Assembly (NCBI GenBank): GCA_031841125.1
Contig: CM063108.1
Location: 56,752,122 to 56,816,121, forward strand
DNA: 64,000 bases
Direction of reading: 5' to 3'
DNA from: Acanthococcus lagerstroemiae
Taxonomy: Eukaryota; Arthropoda; Insecta; Hemiptera; Eriococcidae
The translations under genes were made by a program, and so were the position numbers. Below the pieces are notes generated by a model, which was given only the letters and a program-made list of their open reading frames with translations, searched no databases and was not told the DNA's origin. Positions within the stretch are counted from its first letter, which is position 1. Each line of letters starts with the position of its first letter. Below, piece after piece: positions 34,039 to 45,023 of this stretch.

Positions 34039-36259
34039 TTCCAGTTTAGACTGTGAAGAACAATCTCCGACCAAAGTCTCATACACGTGCTAACTCGAGT
34101 TAGCACGTTCCGTCACCGCCCTTTCATATGGTTTTGATTTTTTCTGTTCCTTAATAAAAATCAAAAAGTATTTCATTCGTTTTTTAAGCGTGATTTTGCC
34201 CGCGATCACTTACTAGTGAGGAGAAGGAGGGGTAATCCATGTATTAGGGACGGCAAATTTACTCAAGCCTGGGGAGGCGACAAAATTATAAATCTGTCCC
34301 TGGAAAGCTTTTAACTTTCATGTTTTACTCCAGCTTTTTGGGCAAAAATCCTCATGTAATGAGCGAGTTACTTATGACTTGTTATTTTACACTTTTCAAT
34401 AATTATGTTTTTCTGTGTTTATGTTATTATCTTGCATTTGTCAGTACTGTCTCTGTACTTTGGTATTATTTACTCAACATGATTAATTCAAAGGATAGGT
34501 AAAATGCAGCGCATAACTGGATTCAGCCCCGGGTTTACCTATAGGCACAACAAGCACCGGCTTGGAGCGGCCGATTTTGAGGGGCGGCTGAATTTTGAGA
34601 ACAAGCTTTTTTCTAAGAGTTGAATGTTAGATGGGAACAGATACGAAAAAATTTTCCGGCTTAGCAGTTGGAAGGCAAGAGTGCTTGTAAGCGGCCTTAA
34701 TCTTAATCCGGAGCTGACTGGATGCTGTCATGTGGGAAATGTCCAAGTGTTGAAAAATCCGCCGACAGAGTACGCTGACAAACATCTTATTTCCCGTTCT
34801 TCAAAATACTCTGTTATTCGATTCTTGTGTCACTTAACCACTTCTTTCGTAATGGAGCGCCTTACACGTAAAATTCTGTGCTAGCAAAATCTAACGGGTG
34901 AATTTCCTGAGTAACCCAGTCGGCATACTTTCGTTTCTCTCCTGGATTCGCGAGTGAGTTTACCTCATTTTCTAGCCATCCCTTTCCATCCAGTCCTCCG
35001 GTGTCTCTTTGGCCCCTAATGAAAATCTATTATTGACAAATACATTTTCGAGCAGTACCGAGCCGGCCGGTTGATTGGATAAGTTCGACTCCATCTCCCT
35101 TCTGTAAGAAAAAGTATCCTCCAGGGTAATTCTGGAAAACTTTCGATTGCCTCCGATTGAATAATGTGTTCGCGATTTTGACGCCGGCGAATTGCTCGAA
35201 ATCTGTCTCGTTTTTTGCCTACCCGTCGAGAATAAGGCGAATGAACAAACAGCCGGCCGGCGCTGATTCGCGTGTCTGGTCGCTTCCGCGTGGTCTTCGG
35301 ATGCCGCTGATGACTAATCGCGTCCGGCTACTCATTAGCGCTGCCACAGATCCGACAGAATGCCATGATCCACATTAGCATGCGTTGCTGTTCTAGTTCG
35401 ACTTTCATTTTCTTCTCGAACATTTCACCGGTTCTGGTCGAATGGTTACAGAGAGGAACTTGAATGGTTCGATAGGAACACGTTTTCCGTCCGTTTGCTG
35501 TGTATTTCGCGTACTTTCGTGAGAAATTTTCGAAGCTGGAAACGCGTTGTTCGGTTTTGTAACCGTTTCTGGCGTCGAAGTGTTTAAGAAAGCAAAGATC
35601 GTTGCATGCAGCCATGGATCGCCAATTTCAAAGACCATCGAGCTGCGTCGAAAATCAGAAAAAATGAGTTTTGAATCGAGATCCCAGCGCTGCCTTTGTG
35701 TACTGCCAGCGCGGTGCGTGCGTTTCGCCGCTATTTTCAATTCGAACCTCTCGCTCTCCTCGGCTGTGCTCACCTGACAATATTTCTGCCAGCTATCGCC
35801 GAACCATTATTTATGAACGATCGATCGATTTTTCAATCGCAGATGCACAATAGAATGACGAGATGAGAATACTACCGTGCATGGAACGACGAAGTTCAGG
35901 GACGTATCATGCCTTTGGTACGGGCGTCGTACCGTATAAATACTATGGCCGAACTCACGCATACATCGTTTGCCCGCCGGCTAAATGTATTCTTTCCGGT
36001 GCTGACACGGCGCAGGGAACAGAGGGAAGAAAATTTTTGTAAATTGCGATGATCGCCTCATCGCCTGTGCATGGTCGTCGCTCGTCCGCCAACAAGGTAC
36101 GCAGTCGATCGCCGTTGCTTAATGTTATCGTTCTGCCTGACGGACTGCGTTCGCGATATCACCAACTCATTTTCAACAGCCATCTTATATGCAGGATTTC
36201 GAGTGAATGCATCGAATTTGAAGAATCTGTGTGCTGTTTGTACTCACAGTGATGAAGAG
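34039..36259. other. Spacer followed by a CpG-rich block
   Basis: 34039-34950 shows nothing clear apart from short hAT-end-like words near 34250 and 34530. 35130-36200 is CpG-rich and repeat-poor; TATAAATA at 35935-35942 sits in CpG-rich surroundings and could be a core promoter, but no convincing exon follows. Overlapping frames of 60 to 122 codons are unsupported. Confidence 0.35.
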
Positions 36260-36395
36260 CTATAGGCTTTGAAGGATTTCTGAGTCCAATGCTCTCTTTC
36301 TGAACAAAGCTGTAGAGTTCGGGATCCTCAGCTGGTAGAATTCGATGAGCTCGTGGAAAAAGTGAACAGCGAAGTTCCTAAGAAGTATAACAGTT

Positions 36396-36634
36396 CGATT
36401 CTGGGTTGGATATGCCAGGTGGGCCTCGCTCCAAATAGTTAAAATTGGACCGGTTTGGCCGTTTCTTTCAAACATTGAATTCTGGGTTGGACATACCTGG
36501 TGGGCCTCGTTCCAAATAGTTAAAATTGGACCGGTTTGACCGTTTCTTTCAAACATTGAATTATGGGTTGGACATACCTGGTGGGCCTCGTTCCAAATAG
36601 TTAAAATTGGACCGGCTCGGCCGCGTCTTTCAAA
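36396..36634 (-). repeat. Three-copy 81-bp tandem repeat
   Basis: Units start at about 36396, 36473 and 36554 and share ATTCTGGGTTGGACATACC, TGGTGGGCCTCGTTCCAAA, TAGTTAAAATTGGACCGG and CGTTTCTTTCAAA. Because 81 is divisible by three, the minus strand stays open and encodes a 27-residue repeat containing GPILTIWNEAHQ. That is a property of the array, not good evidence for a protein. The unit resembles one transposon arm but no terminus was found. Confidence 0.88.
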
Positions 36635-36944
36635 CATTCAATTAGGATTTACTAAAATAAAAAATTATAACTTTTCAGTGATGGACTGGCGCATGTAACG
36701 TAGTAAGTGAATAGAAACAGTGACTTGCAGTTCTTCTCTCCGATGACGTATCACTTAATCTACAGAAAAGAAGACCGAGATCTTCAACAAAATGGATCCT
36801 AAGTGATGATCTTGCGTGTGTTAGTGTTAATGCGTGAATACAGTGCGATAGCAGCACGCCTGGTGGGCTGTGCAGTGTGTTTTCATATTGGAGAACTGAA
36901 TGCAAGAAAAGCTTAAGTCGATATTCTCGCTGTAACAAACTAAA

Positions 36945-37690
36945 ATCGAACCTGTAGAACTCGAAGTTCCAGGGAAACATAAATTTCTTTGAGTTATAGA
37001 GGCTGTGGAGTTGAAATTCGAGTTACAGAGATTGGCATAGTGAAAATTCAAGTTATAGAGATCTGAAAAAAGAAAAAAAATTGTAAAAAGTTTCAAAGAA
37101 TGAAGAACATAAATTATAGTAAAAGGTATTCTCCCCCCCCCCCCCAAAAAAAAAGAAGAAGAAGAAATGTCGAGCTATAGAGGCTCTAGATTCAGTTAAT
37201 AGAATAATGTTGTATAGACACCTCATAGGGGTACAAAGGGAAATAAAGACAGGGTAGCCACTCTCCCGGAAACCGGGAAAAGTCAGGGAACTTTTTCAGT
37301 CTGGGAAAGTCAGGAAATTGCTATCATTATTATCAAAATCAGGAAACTTTTGGGGAATAATGAGAATTGAAAAATACGTATACAATATTTTTCAAGAGTA
37401 AATGTCAGAAATTAAGATATTGTAGATGTTCAGTTTTCATTAGAGTAAAAAGTCGAAGTAATCTCAATTTTTATAATAGTCAATGAATATTGAATATGGT
37501 CTCAAATATGTATTCTTAACGCTGTGTATAATACTAGCTGAGAAAATGTCAGGAAATATTTGGAAATTTGGTTCGGAAAACCGGGAAAAGTCAGGGAAAT
37601 CATTATTAAAAAACGTGGCTATCTTGAAAGAAATATTCGAGTTGTAGAGGTTTTCGAATAAGAAAAGTTCGACTAATCAAGGTTCGACTG
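36945..37690. repeat. Degenerate TTCGAGTTATAGAG repeat, split by a MITE
   Basis: GAGTTATAGAGGCT, CGAGTTACAGAGAT, CAAGTTATAGAGAT, CGAGCTATAGAGGCT and CGAGTTGTAGAGG recur every 30 to 60 bases on both sides of the element at 37250-37625. A 13-base C run followed by an A run lies at 37133-37154. Confidence 0.55.
37250..37625. mobile_element. MITE with CAGGGTAGCCAC ends
   Basis: It starts CAGGGTAGCCACTC and ends GTGGCTATCTTG, imperfect inverted repeats. Subterminal CCGGGAAAAGTCAGGGAA occurs near both ends in the same orientation. The family resembles widespread hAT MITEs with CAGGGTGGCCAC ends. Flanking octamers do not match, so the duplication has decayed or one end is slightly misplaced. Confidence 0.65.
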
Positions 37691-37695
37691 CATTT

Positions 37696-38158
37696 TAACT
37701 AAAGGCCCATTTACATTTGTCACTTAAGATGATCATCTTGGATGAATCACCGAAAGTGACAAATGTAAACACGATTTCATCTTCACTTCCTCCAGAGTGA
37801 TCACCGAAAGTGAGCGGTGAACGGAATCAATCCCCAATTGATTTTTGATGAAAGAGCCTTTCATTTTGTTTCTTGGAAAACAATGACTCATCACGGTTCA
37901 CCGCCTAGTGAAAAATGTGAATTACGTTTTTAGTCTTATGTTCACCCGCCTACCCATGTGCGTTACTGCATCTCATTCTAACAGCTCAACTAGAAATCCA
38001 AGGTCATGACTCCAACGGTGGATGAAAGTGAACGATAAGACGCAAAAAACTGAAAAAATGATGAAAATGTGTGAGCACTTATGATTCACTTTGGTTGAAT
38101 CATTTTGAGTGATTACTCTGGATGATCATCAGAAATGAAACAGTGTAAGTCCCCCTTA
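37696..38158. mobile_element. MITE with about 55-bp imperfect inverted ends
   Basis: The left arm (AAAGGCCCATTTACATTTG, AAGATGATCATC, GATGAATCACCGAAAGTG) pairs with the reverse complement of the right arm (CTCTGGATGATCATCAG, GTAAGTCCCCCTT). Internal CACCGAAAGTGA words repeat. No ORF; the target duplication is not clear. Confidence 0.62.
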
Positions 38159-39493
38159 ACATTCAACGTGCTCTCAGTGAGCGTAGCATAGTCTATTAGT
38201 TTAAAAATGACCTTGATCATTTGGACGCTTTTAAGCAAAACCCAACCGTGCGACATTTGTGTATTTCCGAGTTATTCCCGTTAGAAGAAAATGTTACATA
38301 CCGCATCGCCGTTACAGCTAATTTTGAGAATTATTATCTCCCTGAGTTAGCTGTCTTTAATACACATTTTTTCTTCATCGTGTTCCACTCATCTAGCATT
38401 ATACGGTGGTATACATAACTCCATACACTCAAAAATATCGCTTGGTTCGGCTGTGCCTAAAAGGGTCCATTTCTTGCCCTGGCTCTCCAATCAGAATCTT
38501 TCAAACTTGAAACGAAGTTGACCTCTAAAACGCTACTAAGATTGTTAAATAATGTTGAGGTTAGTTACGACTGTGTTCAAATTAAAGACTAGGGTGATCC
38601 AAAGTACAATTTTTGAATCGTTTTGCTTCCATTAGCTGTGTTTTGTTTGGTAAAACTCCACCAGCTAAAATTCTTTTGCAGTTAAAAAATATTAAGAAAT
38701 TTTACAACAGAGGAAGTTCAAAATACAATTGCTCATAAGGAAATCTGCAATATTGTGCTTTAAGAAATCTTAAATATGGAGTTTGAATAAATTGATTTGA
38801 GTGCGAAACTTATTCATCATTAGAGTAACAATGAACCAGAATAATTTTGAAAATCTTCTCAGACGTCAAAGCCCCTGTGGTCATTATTTTGAAGTTGGGC
38901 TGCGAGAAACGAAACTACCTGGGTCAGTTTTCCGAGCATACCCAACCCTGGTTCGATAACCTGTGGAATACATTCGAGAAATTTTTCAGCTTCGAATCTG
39001 AATACAACTGAAATACTCGTAAAACTAATGCTGACATCACCCATTTTTTGACGTGTGCGACATCAACTACACTTTGTGCACTAACGCACCTCAACTGAGG
39101 CGTGAAGTGTGTGACTCATAAACACTTCAGTGTGGACCTTTTTGTCGACATATTCTCGCTTACATATCATGTCCCTGTATCCCTGTCAAAGGCACGCCAC
39201 TGTCTTGAGTTGGCATTCGACTCGCCTCACGTGATAAATACCAAAATGTTACCCATCTCGAAATGCCAGATACATAAAATAGCTCACTTCCTTTTTAGGC
39301 AATGAAGTGTAGCCTAATGTAATAGTCGCTATATATTCATTTGTTTATAAAATGAAAACTGTTCCTAAAATAACTCCATTCGGGTAAATGCCTATAATGG
39401 AAACTAATCCGAGTGGACTCCATCAGAACATGATGCATTGCTTCTGTAAATGATTAGTTTGACACAGTCTGTTTACTGCTGTCGTCCAAGCAA
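38159..39493. other. Unrecognised spacer
   Basis: No recognisable gene, repeat array or transposon end. Confidence 0.4.
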
Positions 39494-40000
39494 ATAGTGA
39501 TGGCGATATTTGAAAATTTTTGATACCGATAATATCGATATGTTTTATTTTAATATCAGTATTGGTCTATCATTTCTGAGTATCGATATTTCAATATTTT
39601 ATCGGTATTTTGCTATCACTATCGCTTTGTGATGATTGCAGTACTTAAAAATTTTTAATATCGATATTTCTCATTTCAATATCGATATTAGGTCAATATT
39701 TTTAATTATTGATATTTTGATATTTTATCGATGTTTTGCCATAACTATTGCTCTAGAGTGATGGCTATATTTAAAAGTTTTAAGTATCGATAATATCGAT
39801 ATTTCTCATTTCAATGTCAATATTAATTCAATGAATATAGATATTTTGATATTTTATCGATATTTTGCCACTATTATTGCTCTCAAGCGACGGCAATATA
39901 TGAAAATTTTTGATATCAATAATATTAATATTTTTCATTTTAATATCGATATCAGTTTAATATTTCTGAGTATCGATATTTCGATATTTTGCCGTCAATA
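39494..40000. mobile_element. AT-rich MITE with AGTGATGGC ends and internal 130-bp tandem array
   Basis: It begins ATAGTGATGGCGATATT and ends AATATTTTGCCGTCAAT-like sequence, bracketed by CAAGCAA at 39487-39493 and 40001-40007. Inside are four units of about 128-130 bases starting near 39497, 39630, 39760 and 39888, each with TGAAAATTTTTGATATCGATA and ATTTTATCGATATTTTGCC words. It is the expanded relative of the element at 12919-13336. Confidence 0.72.
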
Positions 40001-40164
40001 CAAGCAAGTACTCCTTCTTAGAAGCGGTTTGTCACCGACATGAAATTGGAACATTATTATTATTTTCCAGTTGCCTTCAGACTTAGCAACGCGGGTTTTT
40101 AACCACCTCTCGAACCATTCTTGATTGTGTGTTAAACAGCCTTATGTAATGGCGTTTATTTATT

Positions 40165-41040
40165 TATTTATTTTATTGATTCAACCCATGTCCAACGATA
40201 GCCAGAGTTGTAAAGTCGAGTTAAAAAACTGAAATTTTGATGTCATCACGTTTAAAGACCATTAGAGGGAAGTGAGGGGCCGAAATCTGTGAAAACATGA
40301 CCTATCTCGAAAAACATAATTTTACGCTGCAGTAAAATTAAGAGTTGGAGTCGAAAAATCTCGATTTCCAGGTCTTAACAGAAAATCGTCCTAGAGACGT
40401 TTGGCAACAATGTACAATGCGAATTCTACTTCCGTGATGCGTTGTTTCGTCTAGGAGAAAGGAACTAAGTAAAAGTGAGCTGTGGCAGAAAACATAACCT
40501 AAGTCGGTCTGTTGTTTTGTTGTTATTACAAATGGTTTTACTATCGATACTATCAATAACTATCGATATTATCAATAACTGTCAATATTACTATCGATCA
40601 CTATTAGCAGTCGTATCTGTCGATAGTTATCGATTCACAGTCTGTAGCATTCACTTGCAGACATCTCCACCTTCAAATTGCAGTAACTCAACAACCAATA
40701 TATGGATGTTGTATGGACCTTTCAGGATTGCTTCATCTGTCTTTTGGAAACATCATATCCAACTTTCAGCTGAATCGACTGCTGGGTAGAAGCTGTAAAA
40801 TCGATTTTTTATTGTATTTCCCGAGTCATAAACTTCAAACGTTTTTTCTCGAAATGATAATTTTGTCCCCACAAACTTTAACTGCTTGTATTGGGCCATC
40901 TGTTGAGGCTAGAAACTCCCTCTTGGTCTTCAAAAATGTTGCTGAAAGTCTCCTCTACAAATTTCCAAGAAAAAACCAAAAAAAAGTTCCCGACATAGGT
41001 CATGTTTTCACAGGCCGCATCGCGATTTCTTCAGTAGATA
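40165..41040. repeat. Region bounded by an inverted CTGTGAAAACATGACCTAT repeat
   Basis: CTGTGAAAACATGACCTATC near 40291 faces its complement ATAGGTCATGTTTTCACAG near 40996. 40165-40250 matches the dispersed repeat at 31255-31345. Between the arms is a short CTATCGATA/TTATCAATAA array at 40538-40640. The open frames at 40475-40789 and 40713-41090 have no domain. It may be a decayed foldback-type element. Confidence 0.45.
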
Positions 41041-42351
41041 TGTCCTGTAGTCACGAAATAACCGACTTTACAGGAAATGAATTTGAATGATCTAACAACA
41101 TGAACTGATTCATTTAATACATTGAATATCCTTGATTCGCTTTACTTCTGATATTCCCATAGTTTTGCGCGTATCATTTTCATAATTAAAAAACATCATT
41201 CGATGCGTACTATCTCGCATATGATCGAATTATCCTATTTAACGGCGGTGAAAGAGTATAAAAAATGGGCTTATTTGAAGAAGAGACGAATGCTTCAGCA
41301 TATACGATTACAACGCAATTAATTAGTCATTTATATAATTACAAACGATCATATTACTCTCATTATAGTCGCTTCGATTTCTACCTTTCGATTTTCTCAC
41401 CGGTGTTTTTTTTCGGCGCATATAAAGTTAAATATTTTTGAGCGTCATTTACCAATAGTACTCGAATTATTATGTATGTCGGTTTTGAGCTCGGTTTTGC
41501 AATAATTTTTATTTATTTATTTATATATATTTTTTTTTTATAATCGAGGTCGAAAATTGCCAAAATCCAATGCATCGCCGAGTGTGAACGTTGAACGTGT
41601 AATTGCACGGAGAAAGACTGACCCGCGGGGATAACAATCTCGATTTCATTTAATTTTCTACCGTTTCTTTTTACTGTATATCTTCGAAGTTAATTAACCT
41701 TCGAATTATGCGTAGGTTAGCGGAGGTATGCGGTACGAGTGTGTACATTTTTGTATTAATATTTATCTTTCTATCTGTTTCAGGTAAGCGATTCATTTGG
41801 TGTAACTGCGGATGATAAACAAGTGTAAAGAGAACACATTTTTCATGAGTGGTCGCAATTTCAATTGCGAAGACACGGGACGAATGGTTCGTTGTTAAAA
41901 ATCTCGCTCAAATTTCTTATCATGTCTGGTAATTGAATTTGGTCTCTTTGAAAGTGGCTTTCGCCAGTTTTGTCCTGTCTAGTTGGCGCAGTATGCAGCT
42001 GGAGAAAGGATATTAGCTGGTCGATAATCGGCAAAATTAAACAAGTCGGCTCCTGTTTTGGCTTGCTAATCCAAAATTTAAGTATTCCTCTCCCTTCACG
42101 ACCGATAAATTTTTCAAAGAATAGCCAACATTACTGTTGAAACTTTACAGTAGATTAGGTAAAAAATTTCTCGATCATATGTGTAGTAGAAAATGCTACT
42201 GCTCTATCGCCATGTTGAGATAGGTTAAGTAAGGATATCATGATCAGTAAAACATTGTAAACGGCGAAAATTCAATTTTCATTTTGCGCCCTCAATATCG
42301 GTTATAGAATTTTCACCTGTATGCTTGCAAACACTTGTTAAGTTGTGTCGA
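41041..42351. other. Unrecognised, apparently unique sequence
   Basis: From 41100 to 41760 the sequence lacks repeats and contains CG-bearing AT-rich text of the kind found in conserved noncoding DNA. A splice-like junction lies at 41783/41784. No exon is evident. Confidence 0.4.
41762..41790 (+). promoter_or_regulatory. Candidate recursive splice site (zero-length exon)
   Basis: TTTATCTTTCTATCTGTTTCAG is followed immediately by GTAAGCG, a textbook acceptor with a long pyrimidine tract touching a good donor. In Drosophila such ratchet points divide very long introns. It lies in a repeat-poor stretch. If real, the window sits in a long plus-strand intron. No RNA evidence is available here. 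Confidence 0.3.
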
Positions 42352-42578
42352 GGAATGAAAGCAGAGACCCCGTTCCCCGAAGACAGATTTAGGCGACGTT
42401 GTCACTTGAAGAATGACTTTTATCAGTCGTTAGAATTTTTTCACGGAAATTGCTAGGTCGTGTTGTGATATTCCAACGGATGGAAGCAGAGACCTTTTTC
42501 TTCTGAAACCAATTCAAGGCACACTGTCACTTACATAATGGCTTTTATTAATCATTAGCATTTTTTCATAGAAATTGT
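42352..42578. repeat. Two-copy tandem duplication, 125-bp period
   Basis: GCAGAGACC, TGTCACTT, AATGRCTTTTAT, TTAGMATTTTTTCA and GGAAATTG or AGAAATTG recur in order; GCAGAGACC starts at 42361 and 42486. Confidence 0.8.
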
Positions 42579-43093
42579 GCTATGGATTCGAAAATGTGCA
42601 GTTGTATTCGGCGGTATGTTTTCTACTTTTATATTTCAAAATGAAATTCTCTCCCATTCCCCCTTTGGAAAAATATTGACCAACACTGCTAGTAATAATT
42701 TCCAACTGACTTATGTTATTGACTTTGTTTCAAAGTCCATGCTTGTACAAACTTCTTCGATTAAAACGAATTCATTTTAAAAGAAAAATCTGAAGAGGTG
42801 TGCACTCCTTCTCTCTTCCGTTTGGCTGCAATTTCAATCACGTAGTCAGTTTTACCTAAGAAGAACGTTGTTTTCTAGAAGTATTTTTTTCTATTTTCTT
42901 CGAACCCGGCTTCTTAATTTTGTTAGAGGCTAGTATTCGTCACCCATGACACACTTTTTTTCTGGAAGGGCTGTAGGGAGTTTTTTCTAAAAAAAAAAAA
43001 ATTGAAAATGAATTTGTTTTTTTAATTTTTGCGTTTCTTTGAAGGACAATTTTTTTCCCCACTGGTCAAAGAAAGATGACAGTTTAGCACCTC
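42579..43093. other. Unrecognised spacer
   Basis: No recognisable feature. Confidence 0.4.
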
Positions 43094-43546
43094 CAGGGTG
43101 TCTGCCGGCCATACAAGTCATACAAAAGCCCTATAAGTGAGGCGGTGGTCATACAGGTCGTACAAAAGTCCTACAAATGAGGCAGTGGTCATACAAGGCA
43201 TGCAAAAATCATATAGTTGCCTCTAATGACTTACAAATTAGGTAGTTCTTCCTAAACAGTCTCAATAATCCTTGGCAAAATATCGCCAAATTGAAATTAA
43301 TTGAAAATTAGTGTTCTTTACAACATTCTTTGCAATGATTCGTTCGTTACTATTTAATTATTAAGTTCCTTCAATGTTTTTGTTTGCAGTTGGCATGTTT
43401 CTGAAATTTTTTTTCCCTCTGAAAAATCAGATTCTGTTCAGGCGTGAAAATGGTCCGAATAAGGTCGTACAAAAGTCACACAAATGTCGTACGAAATTCG
43501 TACAAAGGTCATACTGTTAGAAAATTCGTAGTTGGTAGACACCCTG
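43094..43546. mobile_element. MITE with CAGGGTGTCTRCC ends and ACCTC target duplication
   Basis: It starts CAGGGTGTCTGCC and ends GGTAGACACCCTG; the inverted ends differ at one of 13 bases. ACCTC flanks it on both sides (43089-43093 and 43547-43551). Near each end are runs of CATACAAGTCATACAAAAG or TCGTACAAAAGTC, a short internal repeat of about 40 bases. No ORF. The 5-base duplication does not fit hAT, so the superfamily is open. Confidence 0.75.
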
Positions 43547-44189
43547 ACCTCATCCTTGAACCATTTCTAACGAGAGGGGTAAGAGAAAAGGAATCTCCTA
43601 CAGGCTCGAATTTCTTGAAGGGGTCCAAATGTTCCATTTCCACCCTGTTTTCGGAGCACAAGTAGAACTGCCTACCTTTTTGCGTCTGTTCTCTGCCCCT
43701 ATCCTATGCCTTCAGGCCTGGATTTTTTCTTTTCCGCAGTGCCTTGAACTATAATCGATTTCGTGATTATATTCATTCGCAACGCTATAGTATTCTTAAG
43801 TCTTCCAAAATTACTAATTTCGAAGTTATCGTGTGTTAGGGACAAAACTCCTGTTTCTAATTGCTGATTTCCTATCTGATATTGTAGGTATGTTCACTAA
43901 AAGCTATTCTCAGTCCGGAAAAGGGTCTTTCAGGGAACCGGGATGTCATAATTTTTATGATCAGATTTGAATAAGCGTGGAAAATGAAACTTCAGTCTTG
44001 ACCGCCACCTTTTGGGTGAGCGAGACAGGAGCCAGAGAAAAAGTTCAGAAATCGATGCATCTCTCTAAAAAATTACCCCCTCCCCCCCGGTCAAGAAAAG
44101 AACACTGAGAAGCTTGCCAACTTCAAAGTTTATTAAATATTGAAAATAATATTGATGGTTAGGTTTCGCCTGATGAGCTGATTCTGGAT
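43547..44189. other. Unrecognised spacer
   Basis: Only a C-rich run near 44085-44098 stands out. Confidence 0.4.
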
Positions 44190-44545
44190 TAGTGAAGTAT
44201 ATTTAGGACTCCTACAGGCTTGCTGAAGACTCTTCAAGACATTTGTTACTCTTGCAACACTGTTTCAGGGTTTGACATGTTTAACACTCTCCAATACTCT
44301 TTTCCCCTTAAGATTAGTTTAGGCCGATTGAAGTATTTTTAAAGACGTTTTAGATTTGTTGGACACTCTTGGAGATCTTTGAAACACCTTTCCGATTTAC
44401 TGCGACTTCTTTTGAAACTGTCACCTGTTTAAGACACGTTTAGACTTGTTTCAAAGTTTTTGAGACCTTTGAGACTACTTGGAACTTTCCTAAACTTATT
44501 TAAGGCTTCACGACTTCCTTTGGACTCTTCTAGATATACTCATTC
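44190..44545 (-). repeat. Degenerate AGTCTTGAAG-type repeat, minus orientation
   Basis: GACTCTTCAAGACATTTG, GGACACTCTTGGAGATC, TTTGAAACACCTTT, AGACACGTTTAGACTTG and GGACTCTTCTAGA are the complement of the vocabulary at 975-2060. Confidence 0.55.
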
Positions 44546-44585
44546 AATGTGTAAGAAGCTCAAGTATTTTATTTCTTTGTTTATT

Positions 44586-45023
44586 TTATTTTATAGCCTT
44601 TATTCGAACGTAACATTCGACCCCGGTTGTGGGGGGGGGGGCATGCCAATGAATGCACCTGGTTTTGGGCACGGGCGTCCACCGTCCTCTTCCACAATCT
44701 CTTATCCCTTTCCACCCTACCTCATAGTTCTTTCCCACTCTCTTAGCGACCATTCTTCGGCTACCTTCCCCCATGTGTCCCCTCCACTCACCGTGCGTGT
44801 CCGCAAAGCTTATCTTAGCTTTGTTGATCCTCCAACCTGTATCTTGTGACCCTGTTATATTTTTAATCTTTCTGAACTTTGTTTTATCTTTTATCTTCAT
44901 TATGCTCTGAAGTGAGTTATCTTTAAACTGTCGCTTCATGACTTTGTCAGGGACCAAGTTTGAGCTCCGTAAGTGAGAGTGCGTATCACACACTGATCTA
45001 AAATTTTTATTTATTTTTTCCAA
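44586..45023 (-). CDS. Unrecognised 145-codon open frame
   Basis: An open minus frame from 45023 to 44586 contains GWRINKAKISFADTHGEWRG and GKNYEVGWKGIRDCGRGRW. The mix of residues looks more protein-like than most frames here, but I recognise no family, and it runs through an 11-base G/C run that also shapes the end of the frame. It may be a decayed transposon ORF. A 63-codon minus frame upstream (45271-45080) could belong to the same remnant. Confidence 0.2.
   Translation of the reverse strand: MEKINKNFRSVCDTHSHLRSSNLVPDKVMKRQFKDNSLQSIMKIKDKTKFRKIKNITGSQDTGWRINKAKISFADTHGEWRGHMGEGSRRMVAKRVGKNYEVGWKGIRDCGRGRWTPVPKTRCIHWHAPPPTTGVECYVRIKAIK

Noticed and set aside
34245..34302. Tiny MITE between TAGGGACGG and GTCCCTGG
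   Set aside because: The two words are short, the left one is mutated and there is no flanking duplication.
35935..35942. TATAAATA core promoter
   Set aside because: The motif is common in AT-rich DNA and no convincing exon follows; mentioned only in the block description.
36396..36634. CRISPR-like array
   Set aside because: Units are directly contiguous 81-bp tandem repeats with no unique spacers, in eukaryotic DNA.
36260..36637. Protein with three 27-residue repeats
   Set aside because: Better explained as an 81-bp tandem DNA repeat that happens to keep frame.
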